Assembly (NCBI GenBank): GCA_963854835.1
Contig: OY978529.1
Coordinates: 38,622,055 to 38,686,054 of the forward strand
DNA length: 64,000 nucleotides
Source: Megamerina dolium
Lineage: Eukaryota > Arthropoda > Insecta > Diptera > Megamerinidae
Reading direction: 5' to 3'
Each line of letters begins with the position of its first letter. Positions within the stretch are counted from its first letter, which is position 1. The translations under genes and the position numbers were made by a program. Below, piece after piece: positions 22,711 to 37,785 of the stretch. The notes beneath the pieces were generated by a model. It ran no database searches. It saw nothing but the letters and a program-made list of their open reading frames with translations, and was not told the origin of the DNA.

Positions 22711-25132
22711 ACAAAATGAATATATATATTCATTCGAAATAAAAACGTGAATAGATTCAAAAAATATTGAGAACTGAGGAAAGTAATAGCTTAGAATAGT
22801 CTAGAATCATATCTTACGATTGTTTGATTTATGGTCAAACATTAAAACCGCATCAAAATGAATCTCTATATTAAATTGCAAAATAGATTTAAGCGCAATG
22901 TACGCTGAAGCACTTCTAAACTATTGGAAAATCATGCAGTGTACAGTTTCGCATAATGCAATCAAACATAAATTCATGCTGTGAATTTTATTGTACTCAA
23001 TTATTTAACTTAAATTCAAATAACACTAAAAAAAATCGAAAGCACTTTAAAAACACTTTCATTTTCTTTGAAATATGTAGCATGAAAGCAGAAGAAAGTT
23101 TTCCCAAAAAAAAAATAGCGACTGTAAAGAAGCTCACATAACTTAAACTTAAAACATATGTTGGTATGTTGATTTTGACAAAAGCTAACATTTAAATAAA
23201 AATTGCAAGAAAGCAGACAACAGCGAGTAAAAAGAAAGTGCTATGAACTTTGAAATATATACGAAAAAAACTGAAATTGAAGATGTGACGAATGCAGATA
23301 TGCAAATATTCAAAAAAAAAAAAAAAAGAAAGAGAAAATATTGTTCCAAAAAAAACAAATATTCCAACAAATGTCAGTTACACCATGAGCGCTGTCTGCA
23401 ATGTACGAGAAAGTACAAGTTTCAGAGTTGTTCAAAAGTTGCTCTGCTCATTTTGTATGTATATATATATATATATATATATTTTTAGCAATTTTATATT
23501 TTTGCATTTCTCCTTCTCATAATTTATTTGATAGTATTCTTTTATATTTTAGATTGTTCGTCGTGGTGCTTGACTGTTCGTACATCACATTATATCTAAC
23601 CGCACTACAAATGTAATGAAAATAAATGATAATTTTAGTCTGTCCTTAAAGTTTGCTTCCAAAATAAATTGAAATGGAATTGTATCAAAACCTTAGCAGA
23701 CATTTATTAAAAATTGAGAGCAAGTCAAAAAGCGGAAATGAGCACGATAAATTACAGAAATATGTACTAAAGTATTTCATCAATTTTACGGAACACAATG
23801 AAAAACTTCAAGAGAATCATCTACAAAATGTCTTTAAATTTTCTACTAAAGTTCAAATTCAAACTCCCCATCTACTTAGAGCAAAACACAATAATCAAAC
23901 ATTACTAAATAACCCATGAAAACCATGAAGGATACCTTTTTGGCGGTTCGTTGATTTCATTGATCAAAGTGTAATTTGAAAAAGCATCCATTCCAATATA
24001 TTCTCATTAAGCGCCATTAACTGTTGTATTTGATTTGATTTTTGTTTTTTTTTTGTTTCTTATTTCAATTCATTAGATGGCTAATTTCATTTAATTCGAA
24101 TTTAATTGCTGCCATCAGCTATAAGATGCCTACTCAAATGGATCATTATCATTTGACAACATTTGGGCTATATTAGAGCAAACAGAACATTTACTTCCGT
24201 TAATTGCGATTCATCTCACAAATTATCAATGATCTATTCTATGTATTATTTTAAAAGTTTTTAGGCACAATTTGAAAGTATGTTCTTATCAAATATAAAA
24301 GCAACATGTTTATATACACTTGTATACACAATAAAATTGATTAGCTTCCACTATAAAATCTAACAACAAATAATGAAATGATGTGGTTATACAATTTTAA
24401 TCATGAATTGTAATCAATTGCTTTGTTTTATTTTTTTTATAATTTTTTCAATCTATTTGAAATCAAAGAGAAAATTTTAAATTAATAAAACCATTAAATT
24501 TTAATCGCTCTTCATAAGTATGAGTTATTAATAATTATTAATTATTACAGAGGTGGGCATAGATTTCCCAAAGTTGGAAAAAGTTATAAAATATATTGAA
24601 CAATTAAAAATAGCAAATAAATAATAGAATTTATGGCCTTAAAACTGCATACTGAGTACTTCAAATTTAATCTGTTTTCCTATTCCCGAAAGCCATATTT
24701 CTGAAGATAAATTATGAAAAAAGCATACTCGGAACCTCATTTCTGAAAACACATTTAAAATAAGACATTAAAATATTTTTTATATAAAAAGTCTATTTTA
24801 TTTGCCCTCGAAAGCATCAATCTTCAAAACAAATATGAAATTTAAATAACTCAAACATTTATGAATTGACCTAAAAATTTGTAGATTTCACTTCAGAGCG
24901 TATCATTTTGGCAAATTTTTCATTTTCAATAATAAACATAATTTTGGAAAATTTTTAGTAAACACTATATGGAAATTTAAAAACAAAAAAAAATAGGCGA
25001 TTTTTTATTTTGCTTTCTAAAAACATTATCAAAAAATAATATGTCGCATTTGCCCAACTGTGCAATACATATTTCATTAAAAAGACCGAAACGTTCATCT
25101 TCTTTACCATTGAACGTATAATTTGAATAAAT
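22711..25132. other. A+T-rich non-coding stretch
   Basis: It contains poly-A runs near 23108 and 23313, a (TA)n run at 23461-23482 and T-rich runs near 24040. The ORFs at 22956-23919 are Lys- or Phe-rich and match no family. Nothing else is supported. Confidence 0.4.
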
Positions 25133-25228
25133 ACAATACCAAATATAATCTCCTATCCCAGAAGTGACACATGAAGAAATATTTACAATACCAAATACAA
25201 TCTCCTATTCCAGAAGTGACACATGTCG
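25133..25228. repeat. Tandem duplication, 52-bp period
   Basis: ACAATACCAAATATAATCTC at 25133 is repeated from 25185 with few changes, including CCAGAAGTGACACATG. It is a small recent tandem duplication without coding content. Confidence 0.85.
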
Positions 25229-27384
25229 TATGATCAACATTTAATTATTCAAACATTTATTTCATCTAAATCTATCTTTCTCTCTTTCACTAATATTATT
25301 CAAGACCTATCTTGTTTAATCATTACAAACTTTAACTAATGATTTTGTGCAAATAAATAAAAGAAAGAAAACATATTTACATACATATTGATAAGAACCT
25401 GCCAGACACTCAAATGCTGACGACAACACATTTTCAAAGAAATCCAAACAAATCAAATGAAATCAATTAGTTTATTTTACATTTTTGTTGTTGACAAATA
25501 AATTTCATTTACTGTGCAATCACTGACAGCTGTGTGCATATAGTACATACATAAACTTGTAAATATTTCACATTTATTTATTATAACTACGAGTATGTAA
25601 GAGTGTATGGCATATACAGAAATTAGTAAGGCAAACTAAGAGTATATTTCTGCTATCGTTGGCATTCATGTACAATTTATGTGACAATGATTTGACAGTT
25701 GAACTGTTTGGTTTTCATATATGACCAAATATATATGTACATACTTACAATATGTTGTGACATCTCGTAAGCATGATGTCATGATGATATCGTAAATTCT
25801 ATTTTAATTTAATACAAGACAAAGGAATTGTTTACATATTGTTATCGTATCTACACATAGATGAGTACAAGCTGCTCATAAGTGCTTTATTATGTGTTGA
25901 CTAAAATCACTAACATAAGCATCATCATATGTTATTTTAATATTTTGATTGCATGAAGAAATAATATAAATAAAGAAATATATTATTACAATATTTTCTA
26001 TTTGAAGCGCTTGCTGTTTGTAGTGCTACCAAATGTATGACTCTAAGAATACGATATACTGCATACTTTTAGAATTTCAAATACATGAATAAATGCACCC
26101 ATTGAAACCACTTATTTGATTTTGACAGCATTTTGACAACGGACATTTATACTTCATTTATGCAAAATAAAATTTTTAGCAGCGGTAGTTTCTAATCATG
26201 AAATATGTCATTATTAAAAATCATATTGTCGTGATTAGCCTAAAGGTTTCTTCAAACACTTGCGATGCGAAGCATGAATTTACTATACGTGGTACATGAA
26301 ACCATTGCGGTATATGGGAGCACACAAATAGATTGAGTTTCGATATTTTGATAGGCTATGTCCAAAATTTTACTGATTTTACTTCATCGAAAACATTTAT
26401 GTGTGATTTTTATATTTATCTTTAAGAATACAAATGATTTTTCAACTTAATTTTTTTTTTATGAAGCATCTAAACAAAGCAGATTATAGGAAAACATATC
26501 GACGACTTTTCCCAAACTTATTAGAGGCTATCTAGCAGAGTTAAATACTTTCGAAATCAAATTTATGGTCAGTTTGAAAGAACCAGGGCTTGCGATACTC
26601 ATCAACCAAATGTCGCAAATTTACAAATATTTTAAGATGTAAAATTTCAGCTTAAAAATACTATCGTCCTTTTTTCAAATTTGTTTGTATGGGAAATTTT
26701 TCAAGAAAGTTGTTACTAAGATTCTTTTCTAATAAAAATATGATCAAACGCTTTATAGCATGCTTTTATCTATATTTTTTTGATTTATTTTTACAATAAT
26801 TGAATAATATTCGAAATATAAAACTTTTCCGATTTAAACATTTTCCTATTTTTATCATTTTAGATTTTAGATTTTATATATTTTCTCTTTGTTTTCATTT
26901 TCATAAAGAACATTTCATTGAAATATTATTAGCTGCAGTAGCAACACTCCAACATGTTGCGTCCATTGTTCTGTTGCTAAGCATGTATATAACAAATTTG
27001 TGTGGCAACACAATACAAATGAGTATACATAAATTTATAAAAATTTGGGACGATTTATATACGTAAATTATACTTATTTTGCGTGTCGCTATTATTTATG
27101 CCAGTTGAAATATAATGCGGGAATTTTATATGCTTTACGTTTTTTTCATTTATCAAAAATAAATTTAAAAGCTAGTAAGTAAGTATATAACAAATATGAT
27201 TATAGATATTTGATGTTATATATATATAACAAAGTCATTTTTATTTTATTCGCTATGAATGCAATTTCTCTCAAATGAAAGTATGTTTTAGAATATATGT
27301 ATACGACATGTTGCTGATACTTTGTCAACGTAAACATATAGTTATTGAGTTGATGTTCAGTAAAATTAACTCCAACATATATGT
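25229..27384. other. A+T-rich non-coding stretch
   Basis: Nothing coding is supported. A patch at about 26220-26400 (AAACACTTGCGATGCGAAGC) is less A+T-rich and may be a remnant of an unidentified repeat. Confidence 0.4.
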
Positions 27385-27570
27385 ATTTTCATACTTTTTG
27401 CATGAATATATAAAGCGAATAAGCTACAATTTCGAGCATCAAATAACTTTTACCTTAGAAATTATGACATTGATTATAGATGTAATCGGATAAAAATTAC
27501 ACCTACTTCCCATGCCAAATTCCGTTTTTTAATATATGTTTTCAGACTTTGCGCACGCAAAACTAATCCC
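27385..27570 (+). repeat. Family A repeat fragment
   Basis: A single diverged unit with ATATATAAAGCGAATAAGCT, ACACCTACTTCCCATGCC and TTTTCAGACTTTGCGCACG. The 72-codon ORF 27275-27493 overlaps it and is an artefact. Confidence 0.6.
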
Positions 27571-28949
27571 AGCTCATGTTATTACTTTCATAGTGTATGT
27601 TATCTAAATTTTTTATTATCGAAGCTAATTTCGAACTAAATCTTTATTATTTTTTTAATCAGATTTATAATCAATTAAGCTAAATAGCAACTTTCACAAA
27701 TACTCCTATTATAAATGTTGCAATAAATTAATTTATCTAAAATGTGTCCATAAATATTTAAGTCACAAATTGATAACATTTTAAATCAGGTGAATTATAT
27801 ACATTTACATCAACTTGACATTAATGATAAATCACGTTGCATTGCAACAGCAAATATCGTTACCTGAAGAACACTATGTATGTACTATGACACAAAATTG
27901 TTTATTACGAACATTTAATTTCCAATTATTTGCTACATAAAACAGGAAATTACACTATAATTACATTTTATATATGGGCAAAGTAGTGGAGGATACACAA
28001 AGAATGCGAAATATCAGCAACATGTTGATGAAGGTTGCTTGCATATTATAAATTGTACTGCAACACATCAATGTAAGTGCATACAACCAACACATGCTTC
28101 ATATTAATATTGAAATATACGATATATATATAGTAACCACTAATAAAACATTAATCTTAAATAGCAAATGTTAGCATTCACATCTTATGTATGGTACTCG
28201 CTTGTAACATCTTAACTCATTCACTGAACTAACTTACATTTGTATGTATTTACGAATGCAATGAATCCAGCATTCGTAATGGTTTTGTAGCTGTACTTAT
28301 TTTTTTCTGTGCTAAATATTTGATGTAAAAAAACAAAACAAAAAACCAACCAGGGCATTGCATTTGAGGTAATGACTTTTTGCAGCATATAAGAGTAGGT
28401 AGGATAACTACTTACAAATATGCATTTAAACACGTACTTCAAATGTAAGACATAAACACTTGTTATGACCTTAAATTGTTCGTAATATTGCAAGTGTAAG
28501 TGATACTAGTGAAAGATGTACTAAAGAGCAGCTGAAATTTATACTCTTATGGAATAAATATAAACATGCTTATAAGAAAAATCATAAATCTTCGTAAATG
28601 TCATAAAATCAACAAGCATTTCATCACTGCATGTACTAGCAGCTTATGTTGATGTTTATTTTTGTGAATTAAATTGTAGATGGTGGCATTTTTGTTGCAT
28701 TTCTATCAGATACTACATATCACGGTTTGCTGGAGTGTTCGAGTAAGCCATTAGCTATAGTAATTTTGCAACTTAAATACACTTCACAATGAAACGTTTA
28801 GCTACAACACGCTTTTATGCCGGAATTAGGCATAGTTTGCATTTGTAGCTTACAAGAATTTACGATTTTGTATATTTCTTAATAAAAATAGATTTATGCC
28901 TAGAGTTTCAGTTAAATATCGTTATATTTATACGCACAAAATCAGAAAT
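27571..28949. other. A+T-rich non-coding stretch
   Basis: No supported gene, RNA or element boundary. The 90-codon minus-strand ORF 28221-28493 has no recognisable domain. Confidence 0.4.
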
Positions 28950-29300
28950 CATGCATTTGAACACATACTTTTGTATGTGTTATTATTATTATTATTTTTT
29001 TTATGGGATATAGGTATGGTTTTTATTAAATTATGCTCATTTTCAAACTGAGGACTTTTCTGATCAAAATTATCTTACGCACCAAGTTTTAACATGTTCT
29101 ATTTACATATGGGCGTGAAATAATTGAAAATATTAATTCGAAAATGCACTTTTCCATTAAAAATATGCAAGGTTTTGGTCGGATTAAGCCCATTCTTCAA
29201 TAAATACACATATTTGATAATTAATAATATCATTTGCACCGTTTGTAGCCTACCAATTTTGGCTTTGAGCACTTAAAGTTAAAGATATAAAGCTGACACT
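28950..29300 (-). repeat. Family A repeat fragment, inverted
   Basis: Two decayed units in minus orientation: ACACATACTTTTGTATG, ATAGGTATGGTTTTTATT, then AATGCACTTTTCCATT and GGTTTTGGTCGGATT. A TTA-rich microsatellite near 28980 interrupts the first. Confidence 0.5.
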
Positions 29301-31379
29301 TCATAGACAATATTATTTTTACCAACAGATGGATAAGTTCCTAAAGCGTAATCGTATGCAAACAACTTCAGTCTATCATACAAAACTAATGTATGTTCGA
29401 AGGTATTTTCTAACTGAAAATCGTCACATATTTTTTGATTGTTAAATTTTAAAAATTTATTGAAATTAACCCATACCAAAATAGAACATCAAACATATGA
29501 ATTTTTCATAGTACCTATATTATGATATTACTACAGCTAATATCTCACTATTTAATCATTCAATGCTTACTGTACTATTCCAGTGAAATTAACTTTTAAC
29601 CTTTTCAATATTTGAAAAGCTTTTTATTTAGAAGAACTTTCGGCATTGTTTAAAATTTATTGTAATTTTTTTACTTTTACTTTTTTACTTTTATTTTTAC
29701 AAAAAATTAAGCTGATTTTGCAATGAAATTCATATCATTGAATATTCAGTTCAACATTACCACATTCTTTATCCGTATTCATATTATCACTTTTCGAACA
29801 ATCGCTCATAATAGGGGACATACATACATACATACTATTGCTCGTTACTTTTTGTTCTTCTTCTTCTCATGTGTCTCTCTTCATCGCTTTTATGCTCTCA
29901 TCATTCTTGTTCATGTTCTTCTATAGCCAATTGTCTATATATATAGTTGATGCTCTCACTTCCCATGCACTTATAGAACAATCAATATGGTATATACTCT
30001 GTAATCGCATTGCAAACAAACAAAGAATCTCAGTAATGTTTTTTTTTTCTTCCTTTTTTTTTTTTTGACAATTTTCAATCTGTTGTTAGAGCTGCAGTAG
30101 CAGTGATAGTGTGGTAGTAACAATGATAACAATAGCGTCAACATCACATACCATAAATGTAACATCTCAATTCAATGTACATAGAAGTGTTGGTGAGTGT
30201 GTATGTATGTAGGGCTTGAATAGTGAATTGCCTCTCTATCTTTGATTGTTTCTCACTCTTGTTCTTGAACTCGTGAGTGCAATTCTATGAATAGAATTTC
30301 CACATCAACAATATTCCTGCTGATAGTAATGATGCCAGCCACTAGTTGAAATACAAACACACACACATACATACAGACACTTTCACCACTCTACAATGAC
30401 TTACAATTAAAGTTAAGTATTGTCATTTAAACTGTTCAAATTGATGTTTTTTCAACAAGCGATGAAAAAGTTGTAAATAGTTGACAATATCTACTACTTG
30501 TATATAAGAATTTAACTGATTTCGAAAAGTTTTATATTCATTGGGGAAAGTGCTTTGATTTTTTGTTTGAGCTTATATAATTGGTAATAATTTTTTTGTG
30601 AGAAAAAAAAATATTAATTTCACACAAAGTTCATGCTTCGTTTAAAAATAAATGAATATCAAATTAATTTCACTCAAAATTAAGACAATAATCATGTTTT
30701 GCGTGAAAGCTTCTAAAATCTTCTACATTTCTACTAAAAGCCAGCATTTGTTACTTTGTCCTTATTACACCTTTAGGGACATGTAATAATTATGATTCAT
30801 TCTAATTCATTCTGTGATATTAGATATTTATTTGATATCGAACAAAATGTTTTAAAAAATTATTTTAAGCTCTTATTATACTTACTCTACTTACTTACTC
30901 TGATTCTCCTTTAATTTTTCATACTCTACTGTTAAATGGAATCCATTAATATAGACACATAAAGTTTAAAATGTGACTTTAGTATGTTTATTGTGTTACT
31001 TAAATATGTCAAGCATATACATATACATACGTACTATTATTTTCCTTGACAGTGTCCCTAATAGTCTATCGTTTTGTTAAGTACAAGTGCATATATCGTA
31101 CATACTATATATTGCATTTGGCAGATGCCAAATGGAACCATAATTTTTCTTTTGTCTTCGACAGTGGTTGTTCTCGTAAAAGACAGAAAATAAAGAATTT
31201 GTAGCATGAAAGTATTTGAGCTTATATTCTTATTTATATTCTAATTTTTGCATAATAATCAAATATGTGTATGTTAGGTCATACTTGGCCGATGTGCACC
31301 GACTCAGAAATTCTACATAATCCCGAGTAATAATTTTCACTTCGATATGGTATAAAATATACAATTGCCATCAATATAA
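29301..31379. other. Non-coding stretch, nothing recognised
   Basis: It has T-rich runs (30039-30066), CATACATA simple sequence (29820, 30355-30380) and short ORFs without family resemblance. Confidence 0.4.
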
Positions 31380-32650
31380 TTTGCTTCAATAGAGCTTCTA
31401 GAACTCTTGCACAAGGAGAGTTCAATCAATTGCTTCGTTATAACTTCTACAAAGTATGCAGGAAACAATTCCAAAAAATGTGTATGTATTTTTCAGAAGC
31501 TCACTTTTGTTAAAACTGCTTTCATGTTCATTCATGTCGTCATTTTCTCCACAAATACTTTATAGACCTTCCGTGAAACGTATTAATGCAATAGTTTCGA
31601 TATAGCTCCTATAAGGTCTCGAGGGAAAAAATCAAAAAAATTGGTCGTCACCGTTATGTAATTCAATACTTTCATTTGAGAGGTCTCAGTCCAACGAATA
31701 TTAAAGCCGAACTAGATTCTACTCTGGGGGAGACTGCTCCTTCGTTTACGATCATAAAATATTGGGTGGCAGAGTTTAACGAGGTCGTACGAGCTGCTAA
31801 GACGAACACGGTAATGGTCGACCAATTGAGGTGACCACGCCAGAAATGGTTAAGAAAATCCACAAAATGGTATTGGATGATCGCCGGCTGAAGGTGAGTG
31901 TGCTAGGTGAAATTAGAGGCATTTCAAAAAGTGCTATATATCGTATATTAACCGAAAATTTGGAGATGAAAAAGATGGGTGCCGCGCTTGCTCACAATTG
32001 GACAAAAACATCACTTCACACATTCGCTATTGCGATGACCAAAATCAGTGAGTTAAAGCTCGAATCGCTTCAGCACGCACCTTATTCGGCAGATTTAGCT
32101 ACTTCGGATTATTTTCTATTTCCAAATTTGAAAAAATTGCTTAGTGGTAGAAGATTTGCAAACAATGAAGAGGTGGAATCTACGGTAGATGGATATTTTA
32201 ATGAGCTAGACAGTTCATACTATAAACAGGGTATCAAAAGGTTATAGAACTGAAAGCAGATTATGTATGTTGAGAAATAAAGAAAAATGTTCCGATTTTT
32301 ATTGCGTTTTCTTTGTTAGGTCCGGTAGTTCTGGGACCGCCCTCATACTTAATAAATTTTTGAAAGGCTTAATTTCATTATAGGTTCTTTCTTAAATGTT
32401 ATATGTAAGATTATAAAGTCTGCATAAAACGATCAGTTGAAAACCATATCAGACTTTCAAATAAAATATTTATGGCTCTACTGCAGAGAGTATCAAAACA
32501 ATGATTTCGATATAACTTCTATATAACTTTTAGGAAACAATTCCATAAAATCAATATAGATCTTTGAGAAGCTTACTTCTGATCAGGAGTCTTCTGAATA
32601 TTGTTCTTTAAATGTAAGGTAAATCATAAAATCTACATAAAAGTTTGCAG
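31380..32650. repeat. Family C diverged repeats around a mariner
   Basis: Blocks such as GATATAACTTCTATA, GGAAACAATTCCATAAAA and AGAAGCTTACTTCTG occur on both sides of the mariner relic at 31668-32348, for example near 31435-31540 and 32508-32600. TTCTTAAATGTTATATGTAA near 32387 recurs in diverged form near 32606. The mariner therefore lies inside an older repeat. Confidence 0.5.
31668..32348 (+). mobile_element. mariner relic, internally deleted (same family as 40.7 kb)
   Basis: The reading starts with residues LSPTNIKAELDST and the HTH parts continue at 31831-31990 (TTPEMVKKIHKMVLDDRRLK, then ISKSAIYRILTENLEMKK). After MGAALAHNW it jumps to SLHTFAIAMTK, leaving out a few hundred bases that in the 40.7-kb copy hold the first catalytic Asp region and the HQDNAPVH motif. 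The tail keeps HAPYSADLATSDYFLFPN, including the third Asp. The 3' inverted end, GGTCCGGTAGTTCTGGGACC, lies at about 32319-32338. The 5' end is not recognisable. The 138-codon ORF is a deletion product, not a functional transposase. Confidence 0.85.
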
Positions 32651-34680
32651 TGGAAAGTCATTTCCCGTATAAAATCATGGATTAAATGGAAAGAATTTTA
32701 TATAATTTAAATTTTCATGTTATAATTGACACTCCGATGGTAAAAGTTATTAATTTCAATTTCAAAAAAATATTGGCAAATACTCCGAAAGACCGAACTG
32801 CTTAAAACAATGCTCTTATATGTATTACCTAATTCCAGATGGCAGAGCTATAGCGACTTTTCAGCTACTTTTACGTGATATATGCAGTATTACTGCCGAA
32901 AAAGTAACTAATTACCTTCTGAAAGGTAACACAATCGGACAGCCGCCTCAACTTAATTAATCCAAAAGGCACTGCAGCCTTTGAGAGAACAAATTTGTGA
33001 CTCAATTAAAAGAAACTGCTGTTGTATTTGTAATTTTTTGTAATTTTTATATTTTTATATTATTTTTAATTAATTTTTTTCCCCATTCATTGCAAAATCT
33101 ATTCAAACAAATTAATTCATTTTGAAAGTTTAATTCTTTCTTATTAAAACTTTTAGTACCATTTGGTTATTTACATTTTCTTCACATCCTATACATCTAT
33201 TTAGTAAGTCTATGTATTGTAGTATATTAAACTGACTAATTTTATGGTCTATGGAACTTTGACACTGAAACAACTACTCGTAAGTATTACCACTATTTTG
33301 GCTTTCATTTCTTATGCTACCACACTTGTGTTATCTGATTGAAATACACTTGCATGTTACATGTATTCGGATACTTATAAACTTTGTGTTACTACCATAC
33401 TACTTTTATGCTAGCATTTATTATATGTACGTCTGCCTCTTAATGTTGTTTGCACATTTTGCGCCAAAGTTTTCCCTTAAAGTTAAAAACTTTCTTATCT
33501 TCTTTGGATGATTCCATACTATAGAATGCTATGGTTACTATCACTCTGAAGAAGAGGATTACGATTGTACGAAAAAAACAAATTTCCCAACAATTATAGT
33601 GGCGACAAGGATTACAAATCTATCGTATTGTTTATTTCCGTTTGATTCTACTTCTATTCTATTCTATTTGATTTCTCTTCTCTGATGTTGGTTTGTGGTA
33701 ATTGTACTTTTGCATTCGAATTGGTGCCATATTGCAAACTGATGTACGTAATATTATTTAATTTCTATTTTCCCGCAAACCAAAAAAAAAGCATATACCA
33801 CAATTTTAACATTTGTAATGAATTAAAAAGTGAAACACAATGAATTAAGTAACGAGAATATTCGTTATAATATCAAGGTTTAATGGAATATTAACGATTA
33901 TGAAAGAAGACAAGGTACTCCATTCATTTTCCCAAAATTCAATGCACAATCTCTTATCTCAAATGCTAATAACTTTTGCAAGAATACCAAACTCAGACAC
34001 TGTTGAGAATATTCAAAGCGGTTAAAAGGGCTTTTAAAACTTTTTTTAAAGTTTATATAAAATTCAATATTAAGGTAATATATTCGTTACCAATAATATT
34101 GCATTTTTTAAAGTAATTTATTTGATAAATAACCTTGAATAAATTCTAATGTGTTTTAATTTTGAGAAGAGCTAAAATGATTCCACTTATATGTGCCTTT
34201 TACAAACACTCTAACTCATATAGTTGACGCTTCTTTTTATGACATTAAAGATCTTTCATACACATTTACTTCAGTTTTACTAACAACACATATTGTCGCA
34301 TATTATAATACATACATACAGGCACACATATCCGCGAGCATTTCCCATTAAAAAGCAACCATACTAGTCAACGAAAAGATGGAATATATATATGTATATA
34401 AAATTTTAATAGTCAATAAAAAGCATAAAATGATCTCAGAAATTAAGCTATTACCCGTATAATTTAAATTCTTCATTCACATATGAGCCATTGTGATAAA
34501 ATTTAATTGATTTCATATTCGTGTAAAATAAATATTTTTACGACTATGAGTTTCATATTTCCTTTAAGAGGATATGACTGCAGCAACATCTCATCATTAT
34601 TAATCATGCCTTAAATTGTTTTATGAGAAAAAGCAATAGACTTTACATTCTAGTGTTTATACATATATGCACATACTTAC
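32651..34680. other. Non-coding stretch, nothing recognised
   Basis: A+T-rich, with no supported ORF, RNA gene or repeat boundary. Confidence 0.4.
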
Positions 34681-35282
34681 TTACATGCACATGGTTTTCG
34701 TAATTATATTAAGGTATTGAAATATTAGCGAAACCCCGTTTTGGAGAGTTCTTTGATAGAAGTTTTCGATCATGCTGAACGAACACAAAAGCAATAAATG
34801 TATATATAAGTAAAGTAGAGAAAAAATAATATACATAAAATATTGAATAATAAAATATATTCGACAAAATACCCAATTAACAATTTCTAGAGTACTTTTC
34901 TTTCTAGCAAATAAGTAATACTCTAAAAGTGATGTCTTCACAAATGTGGAAATTTTAATGATTCTACATTCATCAGCCAGAGTAAATGCAAATATGAAAC
35001 ATACTGCTACTGTAATACCTTTGTAAATGTCTAATAATTTTGTCTTTAGTTTTTCCAATTTTGACTATTTCTGTAATTTGTTTTACACTGAGCAAATCTT
35101 GTTCGATTTGAATACCACTTTGTACTACATTTTATTGGTTCTATAGAAAATATAAAGTCCATCATAAGCATCAACACATAAATTCCTTGTTGATCTAGAA
35201 ATAACAGAGTCTGTATTAAATTTATGCCCAATCGATTTGAATCAAAATTTGCATAGATACTTCCTAGTGGTCTGAGAAACAT
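34681..35282 (-). other. Two overlapping hydrophobic ORFs, unassigned
   Basis: One frame is open from an ATG at 35282 to 35046 (starts MFLRPLGSIYANFDSN). A second frame continues from about 35058 to 34681 and is rich in Tyr, Phe, Leu and Ile, with two or three possible membrane-spanning stretches (ITVAVCFIFAFTLA; IYFIIQYFMYIIFSLLYLYI). The two could be one broken frame. I recognise no family, and the base composition resembles the surrounding non-coding DNA, so chance is the likelier explanation. Confidence 0.2.
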
Positions 35283-37785
35283 AATGGCTGTATCGAACTT
35301 TATCCTACCTTGCTACGCCTGCTAAAAAGGCCTCATATTAATTTTTCTATAATAATTTTTAACCATTCTAATCGAAAGTGTAAAAGAATGCCTCTTATAT
35401 TGGAACATTTCATAAAAAAAAATGAAAAAATGGAAGGAGAAAGAAAAATAAAGGCTGAAGGTCTTCTAGCAGACCTCTACAGTTCTTCCCATGCTTTCTA
35501 TGTATCATCAATTGTCATATGAATTTTTCTATATTTATTACATCTACATTACTTTTTCGAAAGTTTTTTTTTTTTTCCTCAAAAACCAATATACTATACA
35601 TATGAAATATAAATAAAATAAATAATAAGTTTTCATATACAAAACTTGTTATGCAAATTTACGCCTATAAGTGATCCTATAGGAATAATAATAACCACAA
35701 AATAATTCACAAACAGCATGTGGGATCATAAATGTTATGAATAAATATCAATCAAATGAGAAGTACTTGTACGTATGTAAGTTGGGGAAATAATATCGGA
35801 CCATTTTTCATGAAATGTATGGATGATGGAGATGAAGATGCGATAAGAACTGAGTGTAGAAAAATACTTAGCAGGTTGCAACTCTTCCGAAAATTCAAAG
35901 GTTTTAAAAGGTTCTGGAAAATATTATAGCATTTAAATAGCCACCACTAGGGTGTTAAGAAAGATATGATCAAGCTCAAAAAACGATGCTGACAGTTTTC
36001 GAAAGTGTTGGATATCAAAATGCGTTCAAAGTTTTGATGGTAAAATTATTGGATCAAGTGTTTTCAAGTGTGATTCAATATTAATATAACCAAAAATAGT
36101 CAGAAAAAAATTGCCGTGGATGAGATAACGGTTACGAAGGTGGTGTTGTATGTATGATAGAACTGAATGGGAATCGTACATCATCATTAGATGACTCAAC
36201 AAAATTGATTCTGTACTCTACCGCTGCGACCGAGAGCGATTAAAGTAAGCGATTGTGGAAGGAAGGATTTCTTACATATATTAGAAGGCATTTCTTGATA
36301 AGATTTCAATTTTTTGCCTGCCTATATTTTCTAAAATGTCTATTCTATTGAAATTCTGCTACCAAGGCTAAAGTAATGTATTTCTTTTTAGAAAATAGTT
36401 AAGGAGATTCGTCTTTGATGACTCGGCAAATTCAACAATAATTTAGGTATTTTCACATTGCGTAAAAAGCTACAATAATTTTTCCCCAATACAATATGGT
36501 AAATGTAAGTACACATTTACGAGTAGAGTATATGAGTAACAACCATTCCACCAAGCATAAACAATAAATTCCTCCTTCACACATATGTTCCTAAATGCAA
36601 GCATGTACACAATTCATTTCCGTTGAAAACAGTTGAAATTCTTAAGCATGATTCCATTTTAGTGCTTTTCAATTCAAAGCAATATCTTTCAATACTATTG
36701 CATGCATTTACAGCATAAATACATATGTGATGGGATGAAAGTGAGCACGTAATCTAATATAAATGCGTTACATGTATCAAATGCTTAGTGAAACTTTAAA
36801 TAATAAAAAGGACAATACCATAAAATAAATATTTTTTTGCATATAGGACATGCATATATGATCATATGGTTTTATTTACACAATTTTGAATAATATGAAT
36901 TTATATTTATCAATTCGCACGTTTCAATGGTATTTTCATTTACTATCGAGAAATTGTTTATTAGAAATAAACTAAAAAAAAAATATATAATGGAAAAATT
37001 CAGCTAAATTAACACTAGATTGTCACAATAACGACAAGAATACAAGCAATTCCAAATCATCTACATTTAAGTCAGCTCAATGTCGGTTGAAAATGATAAG
37101 CATTTAAATTAAAATACATAAGAATACATATACCATTTACAGTGGATATGCGGCAATATTAATGCCTTTGAGAATTTCTAACATTATAGTATAAATATAT
37201 AGTTAATACCTAAAAAAGATAATGTTGTCACATAAAAACTCATGACTTAAAATCTCAATGGATTAATTAAGGCCAACGCATTATACTAAAAAGCTTAAAC
37301 GTATATGCTAAGCATATATTATACATACATACATACAAGTCACCAAGTACTATACATATACACGAAGATACACGGATACGCGTACGTCAAAGCATTTGTA
37401 CCTACCCATTGTTGATCATTGAAAATTTCCGCTACTAGTATTATTTGTGCCATTCCCAATATACAGTATACAAGTGTACAAAATATATATGCAACTAAAT
37501 ACATACACATTAATTTACAGTTTCTCAAAAAATTGATGTCAACGCTTTATTGGAGCAATATTAAGAGTGCCAAAATTTGAGTAAAATAATTTTATTTTTA
37601 TAAAAATTTGTATCATGACAAAGAGAAGAGCCAATAGTGAAAAATAAAATCATCATAAATATTTTCCTAAAACTTCTATTTTTTTTATCCGCTATTCGTG
37701 GCAAATTAAAGGCTTTCATATTCATGATCTCTAACGCCCGCATTTCGCAAACATTTTCTATGTGATCAGCATTGATAGAATATTA
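35283..37785. other. Non-coding stretch, nothing recognised
   Basis: A+T-rich. The patch at about 35770-36300 is somewhat less A+T-rich, but all frames are broken and no protein motif is visible. Confidence 0.4.

Noticed and set aside
34681..35282. Possible chemoreceptor-like membrane protein
   Set aside because: The ORFs are hydrophobic but lack any receptor motif I can point to, lie in two frames and have the base composition of the surroundings.
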